Assembly: GCA_007694915.1 (NCBI GenBank)
Contig: REEV01000066.1
Coordinates: forward strand, 62,001-126,000
Length of the DNA stretch: 64,000 bases
Direction: 5' to 3'
Origin: Cyanobium sp. PLM2.Bin73
GTDB taxonomy: Bacteria; Cyanobacteriota; Cyanobacteriia; PCC-6307; Cyanobiaceae
Below are positions 19,881 through 31,094 of this stretch, in pieces. Made by a program: the position numbers and the translations under genes. Within the stretch, counting starts at the first letter, position 1. Every line of letters begins with the position of its first letter. The notes beneath the pieces were generated by a model. That model worked only from the letters and a program-made list of their open reading frames with translations. It was not told where the DNA came from and did no database searches.

Positions 19881-22415
19881 TCACTCTCGGATCAGCGGCA
19901 CCAGGGCCTGCAGATCCTCCCGCTCCGCCAGGTTCAGGCTCACCCCGGGTCCGCCGGCGTCCTGGCCCTCCAGATCGGCAGGCTGCAGCCGGGCACTGCG
20001 GCCGCTGCTGAGCAGGGCCGCCACCAGCGGCGCTTCGGCGTCACAGAGGTCGGCCAGGTGGTCGTGGCGCTGGCTGAAGCGCAGGCCGATCTGGCCCAGA
20101 TCGCCGCGTCGGCAGAGGCGCAGCTGATCCACCCCCAGGCGTTTGATCCAGCCCCGGCGGCTGGCCAGCAGCACGGCCCCATCAGGCCCGCCCACACCAG
20201 CGGCACCCACCACCACTTCCCCCGGCAGCAGCCGCAGCAGCACCGGTCCCTGGGCCGCGCGGCCCATCAGCGGCAGGTTGGCCTCGTTCACCGCCAGCCG
20301 CAGCAGCCGGCCGGTGCTGCTGGCCACCACCAGTTCCCCCCCGTCCCGGCAGGGCAGCACACGGCTGAGCTGCACCCCTTCCTTCAGTTTCAGCACCGTG
20401 GCCGCCCGGCCCGAGAGCTCGCGGAACAGTTCCAGGGGCAGACGCTTGCAGCGACCGTCGCTGCTCAGCAGGCCCAGGCTGGTGATGGCCCCGCCAGGCC
20501 CTGCGGTGGCCCCTTCCTCTGCGGCGGCGGGCAGGGCCAGCAGCTGCACCACCGGGCTGCCGCCGAGGCTGTCGGGCAGGAAGCGCTCCAGCGAACCCGG
20601 CTGCTGGCCGGCAAATTCCCAGCGCAGCAGCGCCACCCGGCCATCGGCGCTGAAAGCCAGCACCTGGGGTTCGCTCTGCACCGGCAGGATCAGCCGCGCC
20701 GGCGCCGGGTGCTCGCCGGCCTCCGCCGCCACCTCCAGGTGCAGGCGGCCGAGGGTCTGGGGGGCCACGATCTTCACCGCGCCGTCGGCCTGGATCAGCA
20801 GCCGGGCATCACCGGCCAGGGCATCGAGGGCCTGGCGGCGCTGCAGTTCGGTGTTGGGGCGCTGGGCTGCGCTGCGCTGGGCCGTGAGCTCATCGCCCCC
20901 CTCCACCAGCCGGGTGCGCCGGGGGGTGGCGTAGCGCTTCCTGAGGGCCCGGAATTCGGCCACCAGGGTGTCCAGCAGGGTGGCGCGGTTGTCGAGAAGG
21001 TGGCGCAGCCGGGTGCGTTCCCGGCCCAGCTCCTCGGCCTCCTGCCGCAGGCTGTCCTGCTCCAGGGCGGTGAGGCGGCGCAGCGGCATGGCCAGCACCG
21101 CATCGGCCTGCCGCTCGCTCAGATCCAGATGCACCTGCAGGCTGGCCCGGGCGCTGGCGGCGTCGCGGGCCTCCTGGATCATGTCGATCACGCGGCGCAG
21201 GTCGTTGAGCGCCTTGATCAGACCCTCCACCACCTCCAGCCGGTCCGCGCACTTGCGCAGGGCATGGCGGGTGCGGCGCACCAATGTGTGCTCCCGGTAC
21301 TCCAGGAACCGCTGCAGCAGCTGCCGAAGGCTCAGCTGCACGGGCTGGCCGTCCACCAGCGCCAGCAGGATGGCCCCGAAGTTGCTCTGCAGGGCCGTGC
21401 GCCGCTGCAGATCGGCCAGCACCTGCTGGGGATCGGCGTCGCGGCGCAGCTCCACCACCACCCGCATGCCCTCACGGTCGCTCTCGTCGCGGATGTCGGC
21501 GATGCCGCCCAGGCGGCCCTCGTTCACCAGTTCCGCCAGCTTCTCGATCCAGCCCGCCTTGCTGAGCTGGTAGGGCAGCTCCGTCACCACCACGGCGCCA
21601 CGGCGGTGGCGGCCCTTGCCGGGCTGCACCTCTTCGATGTGGGCCACCCCCCGCATCGGGATGCTGCCGCGGCCGCTGAGGTAGGTGTCGCGCACGCCGC
21701 TGCCGGTGAGCACCTCGCCGCCGGTGGGAAAGTCGGGCCCCGGCACCAGGTGCAGCAGCTTCTCGTCGGAGAGCTCCGGATTGCGCACCAGGGCGATCAG
21801 GGCATCGACGACTTCACCGAGGTTGTGGGGCGGGATGCTGGTGGCCATGCCCACGGCGATGCCGCTGCAGCCGTTGAGCAGCAGGAAGGGCAGCTGGGCC
21901 GGCAGCACGGTGGGCTCCTGCTGGGAGCCGTCGAAGTTGGGCGCGAAATCAACCGTGTCGTCGCCGATCTCATCCAGCAGGGCCTGGTTGGCGATCGGGG
22001 CCAGCCGCGTTTCCGTGTAGCGCATGGCCGCCGGCGGGTCGTCGTCCACCGAGCCGAAGTTGCCGTGGCCATCCAGCAGGGGATGGCGGCTGGCGAAGGT
22101 CTGCACCAGCCGCACCAGGGCGTCGTAGACCGCCTGGTCGCCATGGGGGTGGTATTTGCCGAGCACGTCGCCCACCACGCGGGCGCATTTGCGGTAGGGG
22201 CGGTCGGGGGTGAGCCCCAGCTCGTGCATCGCAAAGAGGATGCGCCGCTGCACGGGTTTGAGGCCGTCGCGCACGTCGGGCAGGGCCCGTCCCACGATCA
22301 CGCTCATGGCGTATTCGAGGTAGGAGCGCTGCATCTCCTGATGCAGAGCGATCGGCTGAATCCGAGGGTCGTCCGGCCGCTCGCCGGATCGCTGTCCTGG
22401 TCGCTCCTCAGGCAT
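19881..22415 (-). CDS. gyrA: DNA gyrase / topoisomerase IV subunit A
   Basis: [62 protein letters not shown]; gyrA versus parC not resolvable here. Confidence 0.93.
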   Translation of the reverse strand: MPEERPGQRSGERPDDPRIQPIALHQEMQRSYLEYAMSVIVGRALPDVRDGLKPVQRRILFAMHELGLTPDRPYRKCARVVGDVLGKYHPHGDQAVYDALVRLVQTFASRHPLLDGHGNFGSVDDDPPAAMRYTETRLAPIANQALLDEIGDDTVDFAPNFDGSQQEPTVLPAQLPFLLLNGCSGIAVGMATSIPPHNLGEVVDALIALVRNPELSDEKLLHLVPGPDFPTGGEVLTGSGVRDTYLSGRGSIPMRGVAHIEEVQPGKGRHRRGAVVVTELPYQLSKAGWIEKLAELVNEGRLGGIADIRDESDREGMRVVVELRRDADPQQVLADLQRRTALQSNFGAILLALVDGQPVQLSLRQLLQRFLEYREHTLVRRTRHALRKCADRLEVVEGLIKALNDLRRVIDMIQEARDAASARASLQVHLDLSERQADAVLAMPLRRLTALEQDSLRQEAEELGRERTRLRHLLDNRATLLDTLVAEFRALRKRYATPRRTRLVEGGDELTAQRSAAQRPNTELQRRQALDALAGDARLLIQADGAVKIVAPQTLGRLHLEVAAEAGEHPAPARLILPVQSEPQVLAFSADGRVALLRWEFAGQQPGSLERFLPDSLGGSPVVQLLALPAAAEEGATAGPGGAITSLGLLSSDGRCKRLPLELFRELSGRAATVLKLKEGVQLSRVLPCRDGGELVVASSTGRLLRLAVNEANLPLMGRAAQGPVLLRLLPGEVVVGAAGVGGPDGAVLLASRRGWIKRLGVDQLRLCRRGDLGQIGLRFSQRHDHLADLCDAEAPLVAALLSSGRSARLQPADLEGQDAGGPGVSLNLAEREDLQALVPLIRE

Positions 22416-22510
22416 CCGGTGCGGCGGTGGGAGGGCGAACTGTGGCGCTCAGCCTACCGATGCAGCCCAGACCCGCCGGTGGGCGGCGGCTGCCTGCCGG
22501 ATGCCGGGGT

Positions 22511-23392
22511 TCAGGGGGTGGCGTTGGCCTCGGCGCGCTCCACATCGGCGCGCAGCTCCTCCAGCTCGAGCAGGCGCTGGGTGGTGCGGCGCAGCTTCAC
22601 TCCCCAGAGCTGCTCCTCCTGGTGGCTGTCGAGCACGTAGTCGGGTTCGGAGGCGAGGGCCTTTCTGGCCAGCTCCAGGGCCTCCCGGCGACCCTCGGCG
22701 CCGCGCTCGAACAGGGCGGCGGCCAGGGCCAGGTTGGGCTCGGCGGCCTCCGGCTGGATCTGTAGCACCCGTCGCCAGTGGACGATCGCCTGGTCCACCT
22801 GGTCGAGTTCGTAGTGCACCAGGGCCTTGTTGTTGATGGCCTCCCAGAAGTCGCGCCGCAGGTCGGCCGCACGCGCGAAGGCCTCCAGGGCCTGGCGGGG
22901 CTGGTTCAGCAGGATGTGGGCATTGCCCACATCGAAGTAGGCGTTGGCATTGCGGGGGTCGCGGCGCAGCCCCTGGCGCAGCAGCTCCAGGCCCTCCGAG
23001 GGCCGGCCGTCGCGCAGGGCCAGCGAGCCCTGGGCGAACCAGATGCCGGCGTTGTCGGGATCGAGCTCCCGGGCCCGGGACAGCGACACTCCGGCGGCTT
23101 CGGTCTGGTTGCTGCGCAACTGGGACTCGGCCAGCAGTACCCAGCCGCGGGGATCGGCCGGCAGCAGCTGCACCGTGAGGGCCGCCAGCCGCGCCGCGTC
23201 CTCAGCCTGGCCCAGCTGCAGCAGCCTGGCCGCGGCCTGGGCGATGCCCAGCCCGGTGGCTTCCAGCGCCGGCCGCTGGGGTGTGTACACATAGGGCACC
23301 AAGGCCTGGGCCGCCGGCATGCCGCTGAGGCCGGTGCCGAGCGCCAGGAGCGGGAGGGTGCGCACCAAGGTGCGCCGCCAGCGCGACGGCAT
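22511..23392 (-). CDS. Tetratricopeptide repeat protein
   Basis: Repeated TPR pattern (LELLRQGLRRDPRNANAYFDVGNAHILLNQPRQALEAFARA). Confidence 0.88.
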   Translation of the reverse strand: MPSRWRRTLVRTLPLLALGTGLSGMPAAQALVPYVYTPQRPALEATGLGIAQAAARLLQLGQAEDAARLAALTVQLLPADPRGWVLLAESQLRSNQTEAAGVSLSRARELDPDNAGIWFAQGSLALRDGRPSEGLELLRQGLRRDPRNANAYFDVGNAHILLNQPRQALEAFARAADLRRDFWEAINNKALVHYELDQVDQAIVHWRRVLQIQPEAAEPNLALAAALFERGAEGRREALELARKALASEPDYVLDSHQEEQLWGVKLRRTTQRLLELEELRADVERAEANATP

Positions 23393-23418
23393 TGAAACAA
23401 GTGGGAATTCAGCCCAGC

Positions 23419-24402
23419 CTAGGGATCCGCTTTCGCGTCACCCTCCAGAGCCGCGCGGATGTTGCGCCGCCACATCCAGGGCTTGATGCGCCGCAGGGCC
23501 GAGGCCCGCAGGCACTCGTCCCACTGCCCATCGCTCCAGCCCAGAGCCTCCTCCGCCCGCAGATCCAGCCACCAGGGGCGCGGCTGCAGATCCGCCTCGT
23601 CGCTGGCCTGCAGCGGCTGCCGGTTCCAGGGACAGGCCTCCTGGCAGAGGTCGCAGCCGGCCACCCAGCCCTGCAGCCGCTTGCGGATCGACGCCGGCAG
23701 CACGTCGTCGCGGTTTTCGATCGTGTGGAAGGCGATGCAGCGGCGGCTGTCCACCACGAAGGGTTCGCTGATGGCGCCGGTGGGGCAGGCGGGGATGCAG
23801 AGACTGCAGCTGCCGCAGAGGGATTGGGCCGGCCTGTCGGCCGGCAGCTCAAGGGTGGTGAGCAGGTGGCCGAGCAACAGCCAGGACCCCCGGCGGCGGT
23901 GAATCAGGTTGCCGTGCTTGCCGATCCAGCCCAGGCCCGCCTCCTCGGCCCAGGCCTTGTCCATCAGCGGTGCGCTGTCCACGCAGGCGCGCCAGCGCAC
24001 CGACTCCACCTGACCCTCCAGCCAGCTGCCCAGCTGCCGCAGCCGGCCATCGATCAGCCGGTGGTAGTCGCGGCCCCAGCCGTAGCGCGCCACCTTCAGC
24101 GATCCGGGTGCGGGCTGCTCGGCCACGTGGTAGTTGAGCCCCACCGCCAGCAGGCTGCGCACCCCCGGCAACAGGGTGTCCACCGCCCGCCGGCGCGGGT
24201 CGGCCATCCAGCCCATGGCGGCGTGATGCCCCCGCTGCAGCCAGCGCTCCAGGGCGGCGCTGCGCAGGGCCATCCTCCCGCTGCCCGGAACGGCGGCGAT
24301 GCCCACCGGATCGAAGCCCAGTCGGCGGGCCTCCTCCCGGAGCCTCCCCGCCAGCGCGCTGGCCGTGCCGGCAGTCACCCGTACAGTTCCTTCACTTCTC
24401 AT
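23419..24402 (-). CDS. queG: Epoxyqueuosine reductase
   Basis: GLGWIGKHGNLIHRRRGSWLLLGHLL, CGSCSLCIPACPTGAI and CDLCQEACPWN ferredoxin-type clusters; start MRSEGT within longer ORF. Confidence 0.94.
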   Translation of the reverse strand: MRSEGTVRVTAGTASALAGRLREEARRLGFDPVGIAAVPGSGRMALRSAALERWLQRGHHAAMGWMADPRRRAVDTLLPGVRSLLAVGLNYHVAEQPAPGSLKVARYGWGRDYHRLIDGRLRQLGSWLEGQVESVRWRACVDSAPLMDKAWAEEAGLGWIGKHGNLIHRRRGSWLLLGHLLTTLELPADRPAQSLCGSCSLCIPACPTGAISEPFVVDSRRCIAFHTIENRDDVLPASIRKRLQGWVAGCDLCQEACPWNRQPLQASDEADLQPRPWWLDLRAEEALGWSDGQWDECLRASALRRIKPWMWRRNIRAALEGDAKADP

Positions 24403-24412
24403 TCTATAACGC

Positions 24413-25087
24413 TTGACTTCAACGTCCGCCTCCTCGAGCCGCATCGCCCTGTTGCTGCGCTGGCTGGGTCTCACCCTTGTGGTGCTGATGGGGCTGCAGC
24501 TCACCGTCCTGCTGGTGAACTGGAACTGGGACCTGGAGCCCTTCCGCCAGGTGTTCCTCGACCGCCTCGTGGGCGAGGGCCCCATGGCGCTGGTGGGGCT
24601 GCTGCTGATGCTGATCGGCCAGCGGCTGGACGGGGCCACCGGCCGCACTCCCCTGCGCTGGCTGGCGGGGGTGATCGCCATCGTGCTGGCGATCGCCATG
24701 GTGGTGGCTGTGCCCCTGTCGCTGGCCAGCGAGTCGGCCCTGGCCGAGGAGGCCCAGCAGCAGGACGCGGCCATCGCCCAGCAGGCCATGCAGCTGGAGA
24801 TGCAGAAGCAGCAGGTGGAGGATCCCGGATTCGTGGATCAGCTGATCGCCGAGGCTGAGATGGAAGGCCGGATCCCCGCCGGGGCCAGCGATGAGGAGAA
24901 GAAACAGCGGGCCCGGGAGTTCATCGACACCCAGATCAAGCCCCAGCTCGAGCAGGCGGAGCAGCAGGTGGCTCAGGCCCGCTTCGGCCGCAACCTGGCT
25001 CTGCAGCAGCGTCGCTTCGGGGTCACCGGCCGCGCCGTGGCCCTGGCCATCGCCTTTGTGCTCGTGGCGGTGGTGGCCCTGGTCTGA
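24413..25087 (+). CDS. HpsJ-like membrane protein with coiled-coil
   Basis: Four hydrophobic segments flanking a Gln/Glu-rich coiled coil; TTG start 10 nt from divergent queG start. Confidence 0.6.
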   Translation: MTSTSASSSRIALLLRWLGLTLVVLMGLQLTVLLVNWNWDLEPFRQVFLDRLVGEGPMALVGLLLMLIGQRLDGATGRTPLRWLAGVIAIVLAIAMVVAVPLSLASESALAEEAQQQDAAIAQQAMQLEMQKQQVEDPGFVDQLIAEAEMEGRIPAGASDEEKKQRAREFIDTQIKPQLEQAEQQVAQARFGRNLALQQRRFGVTGRAVALAIAFVLVAVVALV

Positions 25088-25170
25088 TGGCCCTTGACCT
25101 GACGGTCGGGGCGGGGGGTCGGCTGGCTAGGTTGATCAACTGATCTGATGGCTAGAACGCGGGGTTTGCC

Positions 25171-25899
25171 TTGGTCCAGTCCAATCCCAGACCTGACCTG
25201 CCCCTGGGCGACCGTCTCCAGCAGGACCTCAAGAACGACCTGATCGCCGGTCTGCTGGTGGTGATCCCGCTGGCCACCACCATCTGGCTGGCCACCACGG
25301 TCAGCCGTTTCGTGCTGGCTTTCCTCACCACGATTCCCAAGCAGTTCAATCCCTTCAATACCCTCAATCCGCTCCTGCAGGAGCTGATCAACCTGGGGGT
25401 GGGTCTGCTGGTCCCCCTGCTCGGAATCCTGTTGATCGGGCTGATGGCCCGCAACATCGTGGGCCGCTGGTTGCTGGAATTCGGGGAGGGCACGCTGCTG
25501 CGGATCCCCCTGGCAGGGTCGGTCTACAAGACCCTCAAACAGCTCCTGGAAACTGTCCTGCAGGGCCAGTCCAGCCGCTTCCGCCGCGTTGTGCTGGTGG
25601 AGTATCCCCGCGAGGGGCTCTACGCGGTGGGTTTTGTCACCGGCACCGTGGGCACGGCCCTGCAGAGCGGTTTTGACGAGCCGATGCTGAGCGTGTTCAT
25701 CCCCACCGCTCCCAACCCCACCACCGGCTGGTACACGGTGCTGCCCGAGCGTCTGGTGAAAGACCTCGACCTGTCGGTGGAGGATGCTTTCCGCACGATC
25801 ATCTCCGCAGGCATCGTCACCTCCGACGAGCGTCCTGATCGCTCCAGCCGCAGCTTCTCCAGCCTGCTGGCCCAGCTGCGCGCCCCCCAGATGTCCTGA
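25171..25899 (+). CDS. DUF502 family membrane protein
   Basis: LKNDLIAGLLVVIPLATTIWLA...IPLAGSVYKTLKQLLETVL...VVLVEYPREGLYAVGFVTG. Confidence 0.9.
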   Translation: MVQSNPRPDLPLGDRLQQDLKNDLIAGLLVVIPLATTIWLATTVSRFVLAFLTTIPKQFNPFNTLNPLLQELINLGVGLLVPLLGILLIGLMARNIVGRWLLEFGEGTLLRIPLAGSVYKTLKQLLETVLQGQSSRFRRVVLVEYPREGLYAVGFVTGTVGTALQSGFDEPMLSVFIPTAPNPTTGWYTVLPERLVKDLDLSVEDAFRTIISAGIVTSDERPDRSSRSFSSLLAQLRAPQMS

Positions 25900-26549
25900 T
25901 GTCCAGCCGCAGTCTTTCCCGCGAACTGGCCCTGCTGATGCTGGGCCAGACCAACGACCGCGGCCAGAGCGGCTCTGCGCGGCAGGGCGCCGGCTCCGAG
26001 CCGGCCCTCGACCGACTGCTGCACCAGGCCCTGGCCAGCCTCAGCCAGCACGTGCGCGAGTCGCTGGATCGCTCCGCCTCCGATCTGCAGACCGCGCAGC
26101 AGGAGCTCCTCGACAGTGAACTGCAGGACCAGGGTGCCCAGCAGCTGCCGCGGGTGCGCCAGCACCTCCAGCAGGGTCTGGCCGCCGCCGAACAGGCGCT
26201 CAACCGGCTGTCGGCCAGCCTGGAGCTGCCGCGCCTGCTGCTGCTTGCCGACCAGGAGGAGGTGCGCCGCGGCGCCGTGGAGCGCGCCCGGGCGGTGCTG
26301 CGCGACCGGGAGGACATCGACCGCCGCCTCGATGCGGTGATGGAGGGCTGGCGTCTGGGCCGGCTGCCGCGCATCGACCGCGACATCCTGCGCTTGGCGG
26401 TGGTGGACCTGGCCGAGTTCGCCACTCCCCCCGCCGTGGCCTGCAACGAGGCGGTGGAACTGGCCAACCGCTACAGCGATGAGCAGGGCCGGCGCATGAT
26501 CAACGGGGTGCTGCGCCGCTTCACCACGGCGGCAGGGAGCGGGGCCTGA
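25899..26549 (+). CDS. nusB: Transcription antitermination factor NusB
   Basis: SRSLSRELALLMLGQ...IDRDILRLAVVDLAEFATPPAVACNEAVELANRYSDEQGRRMINGVL. Confidence 0.93.
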   Translation: MSSRSLSRELALLMLGQTNDRGQSGSARQGAGSEPALDRLLHQALASLSQHVRESLDRSASDLQTAQQELLDSELQDQGAQQLPRVRQHLQQGLAAAEQALNRLSASLELPRLLLLADQEEVRRGAVERARAVLRDREDIDRRLDAVMEGWRLGRLPRIDRDILRLAVVDLAEFATPPAVACNEAVELANRYSDEQGRRMINGVLRRFTTAAGSGA

Positions 26550-28093
26550 TGGTGTTCGACTGGTTCCGCCGCCAGGCCGCGCCCGAGCCGGCCACTCCTG
26601 AGCAGGCCTCTGCCGCGCCGGCCGCTCCGGAGACGGCTGAGGCCAGGCCCGAGCCCGCTGCCCCTGAGCAGCCCGCTGCCCCTGAGCACCCCGCCGAGCC
26701 CCCCGAGCCCGCGTCCGCCAGCCCCCCATCCCAGGATGCGCTCGAGTGGGCCCGCCAGGCCTATGCCCGCCTCAAGGCCCAGCAGGAGGCCGCCCGCCTC
26801 CAGGACACCCAGCCGGCCCCTGAGCCAGCCGCTGCTCCTGAGCCGCCGCCCGCCCCCGAATCGCAGGCCGCCCCCGAGTCGCCACCTGCCCGGCCCGAGC
26901 CCGAGCCGTCCCAGGAGCCCGAGCGGCCCCCTGCCGCCGGTCCGTCGCTGCTGGAGCAGGCGGCCGCCCGCCGCGCCGAGCGCCAGCAGGCCCTCACCGC
27001 TCCAGCTGCTCCAGCCCCCAGCGAGCCGGCCTCCCCGGCCGGGCCGGCCGCGGCTGTGGCCGACAGCCCCGAGCCCCGGCTGGGGGCCTTCGATGACACT
27101 TTCACCTGGTCGGCCGAGGTGCTGGCGGCCCAGGGCCGGAGTCTCGATCAGGTGTCGCTGGAGGAGATCGACTGGCTGGGCCGGCTGCGCCAGGGCCTGG
27201 AGAAAACCCGCCGCGGCTTCGTCACCCAGCTGCTCGATACCCTCGGCGACGACCCCCTCAGCCCCGAGCTGCTCGACGACCTGGAAACCGCCCTGCTGCG
27301 GGCCGATGTGGGGGTGAGTGCCACCGACCGGGTGCTCGAGGCCCTGCGCCAGCGCCTTAATGAGGAGGTGGTGGACTCCGCCGAGGGGCTGCGCTTCCTC
27401 AAGGAGCAGCTGCGCGCCATCCTCGACGGCCCCATCGAGGCCAGTGCCGCATCCCTGCTGGCGCCCCAGAAGGGTCGCCTGAACGTGTGGCTGATGGTGG
27501 GCGTGAACGGCGTGGGCAAGACCACCACCCTCGGCAAGCTCGCCAACCTGGCCGTGCGGAGCGGTTACAGCTGCGTGATCGCCGCGGCCGACACCTTCCG
27601 GGCCGCCGCCGTGCAGCAGGTGCAGGCCTGGGGGGACCGCAGCCAGGTGCCCGTGATCGCCAACCCCAGCGCCAACGCCGATCCCGCCGCCGTCGTCTAC
27701 GACGCCATCGGTGCCGCCCAGGCCAAGGGCACCGAGCTGGTGCTGGTGGACACCGCCGGCCGCCTGCAGACGAAGCACAACCTGATGGAGGAGCTCAGCA
27801 AGGTGCGACGGATCATCGACAGGCTGGCCCCCGAGGCCGTCGTGGAATCCCTGCTGGTGCTCGATGCCAGCCAGGGCCAGAACGGCCTGCGGCAGGCCAT
27901 GGCCTTCGCCAGTGCCGCCGGCCTCACCGGGGTGGTGATCACCAAGCTCGATGGCAGCGCCCGCGGCGGCGTCGCCCTGGCGGTAGCCTCGGAGGCCGGA
28001 CTGCCGATCCGCTTCATCGGTGCCGGCGAGGGCATCCGAGACCTGCGACCCTTCAACAGCTTCGAATTCGTGGAAGCCCTGCTCGCCGGCTGA
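26549..28093 (+). CDS. ftsY: Signal recognition particle receptor FtsY with long A/P/E-rich N-terminus
   Basis: MVGVNGVGKTTTLGKLANL, VDTAGRLQTKHNLMEELSKVRRII, ITKLDGSARGGVAL, FIGAGEGIRDLRPFNSFEFVEALL. Confidence 0.96.
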   Translation: MVFDWFRRQAAPEPATPEQASAAPAAPETAEARPEPAAPEQPAAPEHPAEPPEPASASPPSQDALEWARQAYARLKAQQEAARLQDTQPAPEPAAAPEPPPAPESQAAPESPPARPEPEPSQEPERPPAAGPSLLEQAAARRAERQQALTAPAAPAPSEPASPAGPAAAVADSPEPRLGAFDDTFTWSAEVLAAQGRSLDQVSLEEIDWLGRLRQGLEKTRRGFVTQLLDTLGDDPLSPELLDDLETALLRADVGVSATDRVLEALRQRLNEEVVDSAEGLRFLKEQLRAILDGPIEASAASLLAPQKGRLNVWLMVGVNGVGKTTTLGKLANLAVRSGYSCVIAAADTFRAAAVQQVQAWGDRSQVPVIANPSANADPAAVVYDAIGAAQAKGTELVLVDTAGRLQTKHNLMEELSKVRRIIDRLAPEAVVESLLVLDASQGQNGLRQAMAFASAAGLTGVVITKLDGSARGGVALAVASEAGLPIRFIGAGEGIRDLRPFNSFEFVEALLAG

Positions 28094-28132
28094 GGGGAGA
28101 GCTCAACTCGCATTGGGCAGAACGCGGCTATC

Positions 28133-29563
28133 TTGCGTCTCCATCGCGGCAGCTCGGTGAGCCAGACGCCGCCAGCCCTGCCCCAGCCCCCGCTCTCGCC
28201 CGGCGCCTCGCTTCGGCAGCTGCTCGACAGCCTCAACCGCGAGCAGCGCCGCAACCAGGAGCTGTTGGCGTCCCTTGGCTTCGTGCTGCGCAGCTTCACC
28301 AACATCAGCCGCCTGCTGGAGCTGGTGCCGCTGCTGGCCGCCCGCCTGGTGGAGGCCGATGGGGCCCTGTTGCTGTGCTTCCGCGAGGACGGGCGCCTGT
28401 GGCGGGAGCAGGTCCACGCCGCGCCGCTGGAACACAGCGCCGATCTGGTGCGCCGCCTGGTGGCCCTGCCGGAGACTGATCTGCAGGTTGTCGCCCACGA
28501 CGGCGGTGAGGCCGGCCTCGACCAGGCCGCCCGGCTGGATCAGCGGGTGGTCGGCCTGCTGGGCAGGGCCGAGATCTTCTCCACCTCCGTGGTGGCCCGT
28601 GGCCGCCAGCGCGGACGGCTGATTGTGTTCAGCCGGCGGGAGGGGTTCTGCTGGAGCGAGGTGCACCGCCGCCATGTGCAGCTGGTGGCCGACCTCACCG
28701 CCGTGGCCCTGGAGAACGAGGTGCTGCAGCAGGACATGCGCCGCCACGAGCGGGTGGACCGCCAGCTCAGCGTCGGCGCCGAGATCCAGGCCCAGCTGGT
28801 GCCCGACCACTGTCCGGTGATCGAGGGGGTGGACCTGGCGGCCCGCTGCCGCCCCGCCTTCGAGGTGGGGGGGGATTACGTCGACTTCATCCCAGCCCGC
28901 CCCCGCCTGCAGGGCCGGCGCCGCGAGCGCGGCCGCTGGGCGGTGGTGGTGGGCGATGTGATGGGCAAGGGGGTGCCGGCGGGCCTGCTGATGACCCTGC
29001 TGCGGGGCATGCTGCGGGCAGGCGCCCTGAGCGGCCATGCCCCCGACCGGATCCTCCACGACCTCAACCAGCTGGCCCAGGAGGACCTCTCCCAGTCGCA
29101 CCGGTTCGTGACCCTCTTCTATGCCGACTTCGACCCCCTGACGCGGCTGCTGCGCTACAGCAATGCCGCCCACAACCCGCCCTTGCTCTGGCGGCGGCGC
29201 CTCAACCGTGTCGAGCGCCTCGATGCCGCCGGGCTGCTGATCGGCCTGCAGAGCGAGGCCGACTACGGCCTCGAGTCGATCGTGCTCGAGCCCGGTGATG
29301 TGGTGCTCTTCTACACCGATGGCGTCACCGAGGCCAGCAGCCTCAGCGGCGAGCGCTATGAGGAGGAGCGCCTGCAGCGCAGCCTGCTGGTGGCCAGTCG
29401 CGCGGGGCTGGAGGCCCAGGGCATCCTCGAGCAGCTGTTCGCCCGCCTGGACCGCTTCGTGGGCGCCGACCGGGCCCGCCAGGACGACGCCTCCATGGTG
29501 GTGTTCAAGGTCCGCGACGAGGTGATGCTTCCCCCCCTGCGCCCGGGCGCTCCCGGGAGCTGA
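28133..29563 (+). CDS. GAF-containing SpoIIE/PP2C-type protein phosphatase
   Basis: LSVGAEIQAQLVPDHCP, WAVVVGDVMGKGVPAGLLMTLLRGMLR, VVLFYTDGVTEASS. Confidence 0.9.
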   Translation: MRLHRGSSVSQTPPALPQPPLSPGASLRQLLDSLNREQRRNQELLASLGFVLRSFTNISRLLELVPLLAARLVEADGALLLCFREDGRLWREQVHAAPLEHSADLVRRLVALPETDLQVVAHDGGEAGLDQAARLDQRVVGLLGRAEIFSTSVVARGRQRGRLIVFSRREGFCWSEVHRRHVQLVADLTAVALENEVLQQDMRRHERVDRQLSVGAEIQAQLVPDHCPVIEGVDLAARCRPAFEVGGDYVDFIPARPRLQGRRRERGRWAVVVGDVMGKGVPAGLLMTLLRGMLRAGALSGHAPDRILHDLNQLAQEDLSQSHRFVTLFYADFDPLTRLLRYSNAAHNPPLLWRRRLNRVERLDAAGLLIGLQSEADYGLESIVLEPGDVVLFYTDGVTEASSLSGERYEEERLQRSLLVASRAGLEAQGILEQLFARLDRFVGADRARQDDASMVVFKVRDEVMLPPLRPGAPGS

Positions 29564-29608
29564 GTGGCAAGCTGAGCCCCAGCCCGCCCAGCCGCCGCGC
29601 GCCCGTCC

Positions 29609-31021
29609 ATGGCCGTTGACTCCTCCGCGTCCACCTGGAGCCAGCGCTTCGAGCAGGGTCTGCACCCGGCCATCGAGCGCTTCAACGCCTCGATCGGCTT
29701 CGACATCGCCCTGCTGCAGGAGGACCTGGACGGTTCGATCGCCCATGCCCGCATGCTCGGCCAGCGCGGGGTGATCAGCGAGGCGGAGGCCACTGAGCTG
29801 ATCGCCGGGCTGGAGCAGGTCCGCGCCGAGGCTGCGGAAGGCCGCTTCAATCCCGGCCTGGAGGCCGAGGACGTGCACTTCGCGGTGGAGCGGCGGCTGA
29901 TCGAGCTGCTGGGGTCCCTGGGCAAGAAGCTGCACACCGGCCGCTCCCGCAACGACCAGGTGGGCACCGACCTGCGCCTCTGGCTGCGGCGCCAGATCGA
30001 TGCCATCGATGTCGATCTGCTGCGCTTCCAGCGGGCCCTGCTGGATCAGGCCGAGCGCCACGCCGACACCTTGATCCCCGGCTATACCCACCTGCAGCGG
30101 GCCCAGCCCCTCTGCCTGGCCCACCATCTGCTGGCCTACATCGAGATGGCCGAGCGCGACCGCTCACGCCTGGCGGATGTGCGCCGGCGGGTGAACCTCT
30201 GTCCGTTGGGGGCGGCGGCCCTGGCCGGCACGCCGGTGCCGATCGACCGCCGCGCCACGGCGGCGGAGCTCGGCTTCGAGGGGATCTACGCCAACAGTCT
30301 CGATGCCGTGAGCGACCGGGATTTCGCCGTGGAGTTCATGGCCTCCGCCAGCCTGGTGCTGGCCCACCTCAGCCGCCTGGCGGAGGAGGTGATCCTGTGG
30401 GCGAGTGAGGAGTTCGGCTTTGTCTCCCTCACTGATCGCTGCGCCACCGGCAGCAGCCTGATGCCCCAGAAGAAGAACCCCGACGTGCCCGAGCTGGTGC
30501 GGGGCAAGAGCGGCCGCGTGTTTGGCCACCTGATGGGGCTGCTCACCATGATCAAGGGCCTGCCCCTGGCCTACAACAAGGACTTCCAGGAGGACAAGGA
30601 GGCCCTGTTCGACGGCGTGCGCACCCTGCGCGACTGCCTGGAGGCGATGGCGATCCTGTTCGAGGAGGGTCTGGAGTTTCGTCCCCAGCGGCTGGAGGCG
30701 GCGGTGGCGGCCGACTTCTCCAACGCCACCGACGTGGCCGATTACCTGGTGGCCAGGGGGGTGCCCTTCCGCGAGGCCTACCAGCTGGTGGGCGCTCTGG
30801 TGAAGAGCTGTCTGACGGAGGGGGTGCTGTTGCGCGAGCTGCCCCTGGAGCGCTGGCGGCAGCTGCATCCGGCCTTCGAGGCTGACATCGCCGCGGCCAT
30901 CGCCCCGCGCCAGGTGGTGGCCGCCCGCCGCAGCGAGGGGGGCACCGGTTTCGAGCGGGTGCGGGAGCAGCTGCTGGTGGCGCGCCAGCGGCTGGGTGCG
31001 GCGGGCCTGACTCCCGCCTGA
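29609..31021 (+). CDS. argH: Argininosuccinate lyase
   Basis: [56 protein letters not shown]. Confidence 0.97.
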   Translation: MAVDSSASTWSQRFEQGLHPAIERFNASIGFDIALLQEDLDGSIAHARMLGQRGVISEAEATELIAGLEQVRAEAAEGRFNPGLEAEDVHFAVERRLIELLGSLGKKLHTGRSRNDQVGTDLRLWLRRQIDAIDVDLLRFQRALLDQAERHADTLIPGYTHLQRAQPLCLAHHLLAYIEMAERDRSRLADVRRRVNLCPLGAAALAGTPVPIDRRATAAELGFEGIYANSLDAVSDRDFAVEFMASASLVLAHLSRLAEEVILWASEEFGFVSLTDRCATGSSLMPQKKNPDVPELVRGKSGRVFGHLMGLLTMIKGLPLAYNKDFQEDKEALFDGVRTLRDCLEAMAILFEEGLEFRPQRLEAAVAADFSNATDVADYLVARGVPFREAYQLVGALVKSCLTEGVLLRELPLERWRQLHPAFEADIAAAIAPRQVVAARRSEGGTGFERVREQLLVARQRLGAAGLTPA

Positions 31022-31094
31022 ATCCCGGCTGACTCCGGCCCTAGGCTGCAGGAGTTCCAGGGCAGGGTTTCCTTCCCCCGCCTACCCCCAAGAC

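Noticed and set aside
20058-22640. 860-aa + strand ORF antisense to gyrA/parC
   Set aside because: Artefact of high GC; the opposing strand encodes an unmistakable type II topoisomerase A subunit.
28103-30127. 674-aa - strand ORF antisense to the PP2C and argH genes
   Set aside because: Spurious shadow ORF; both sense genes have strong motifs.
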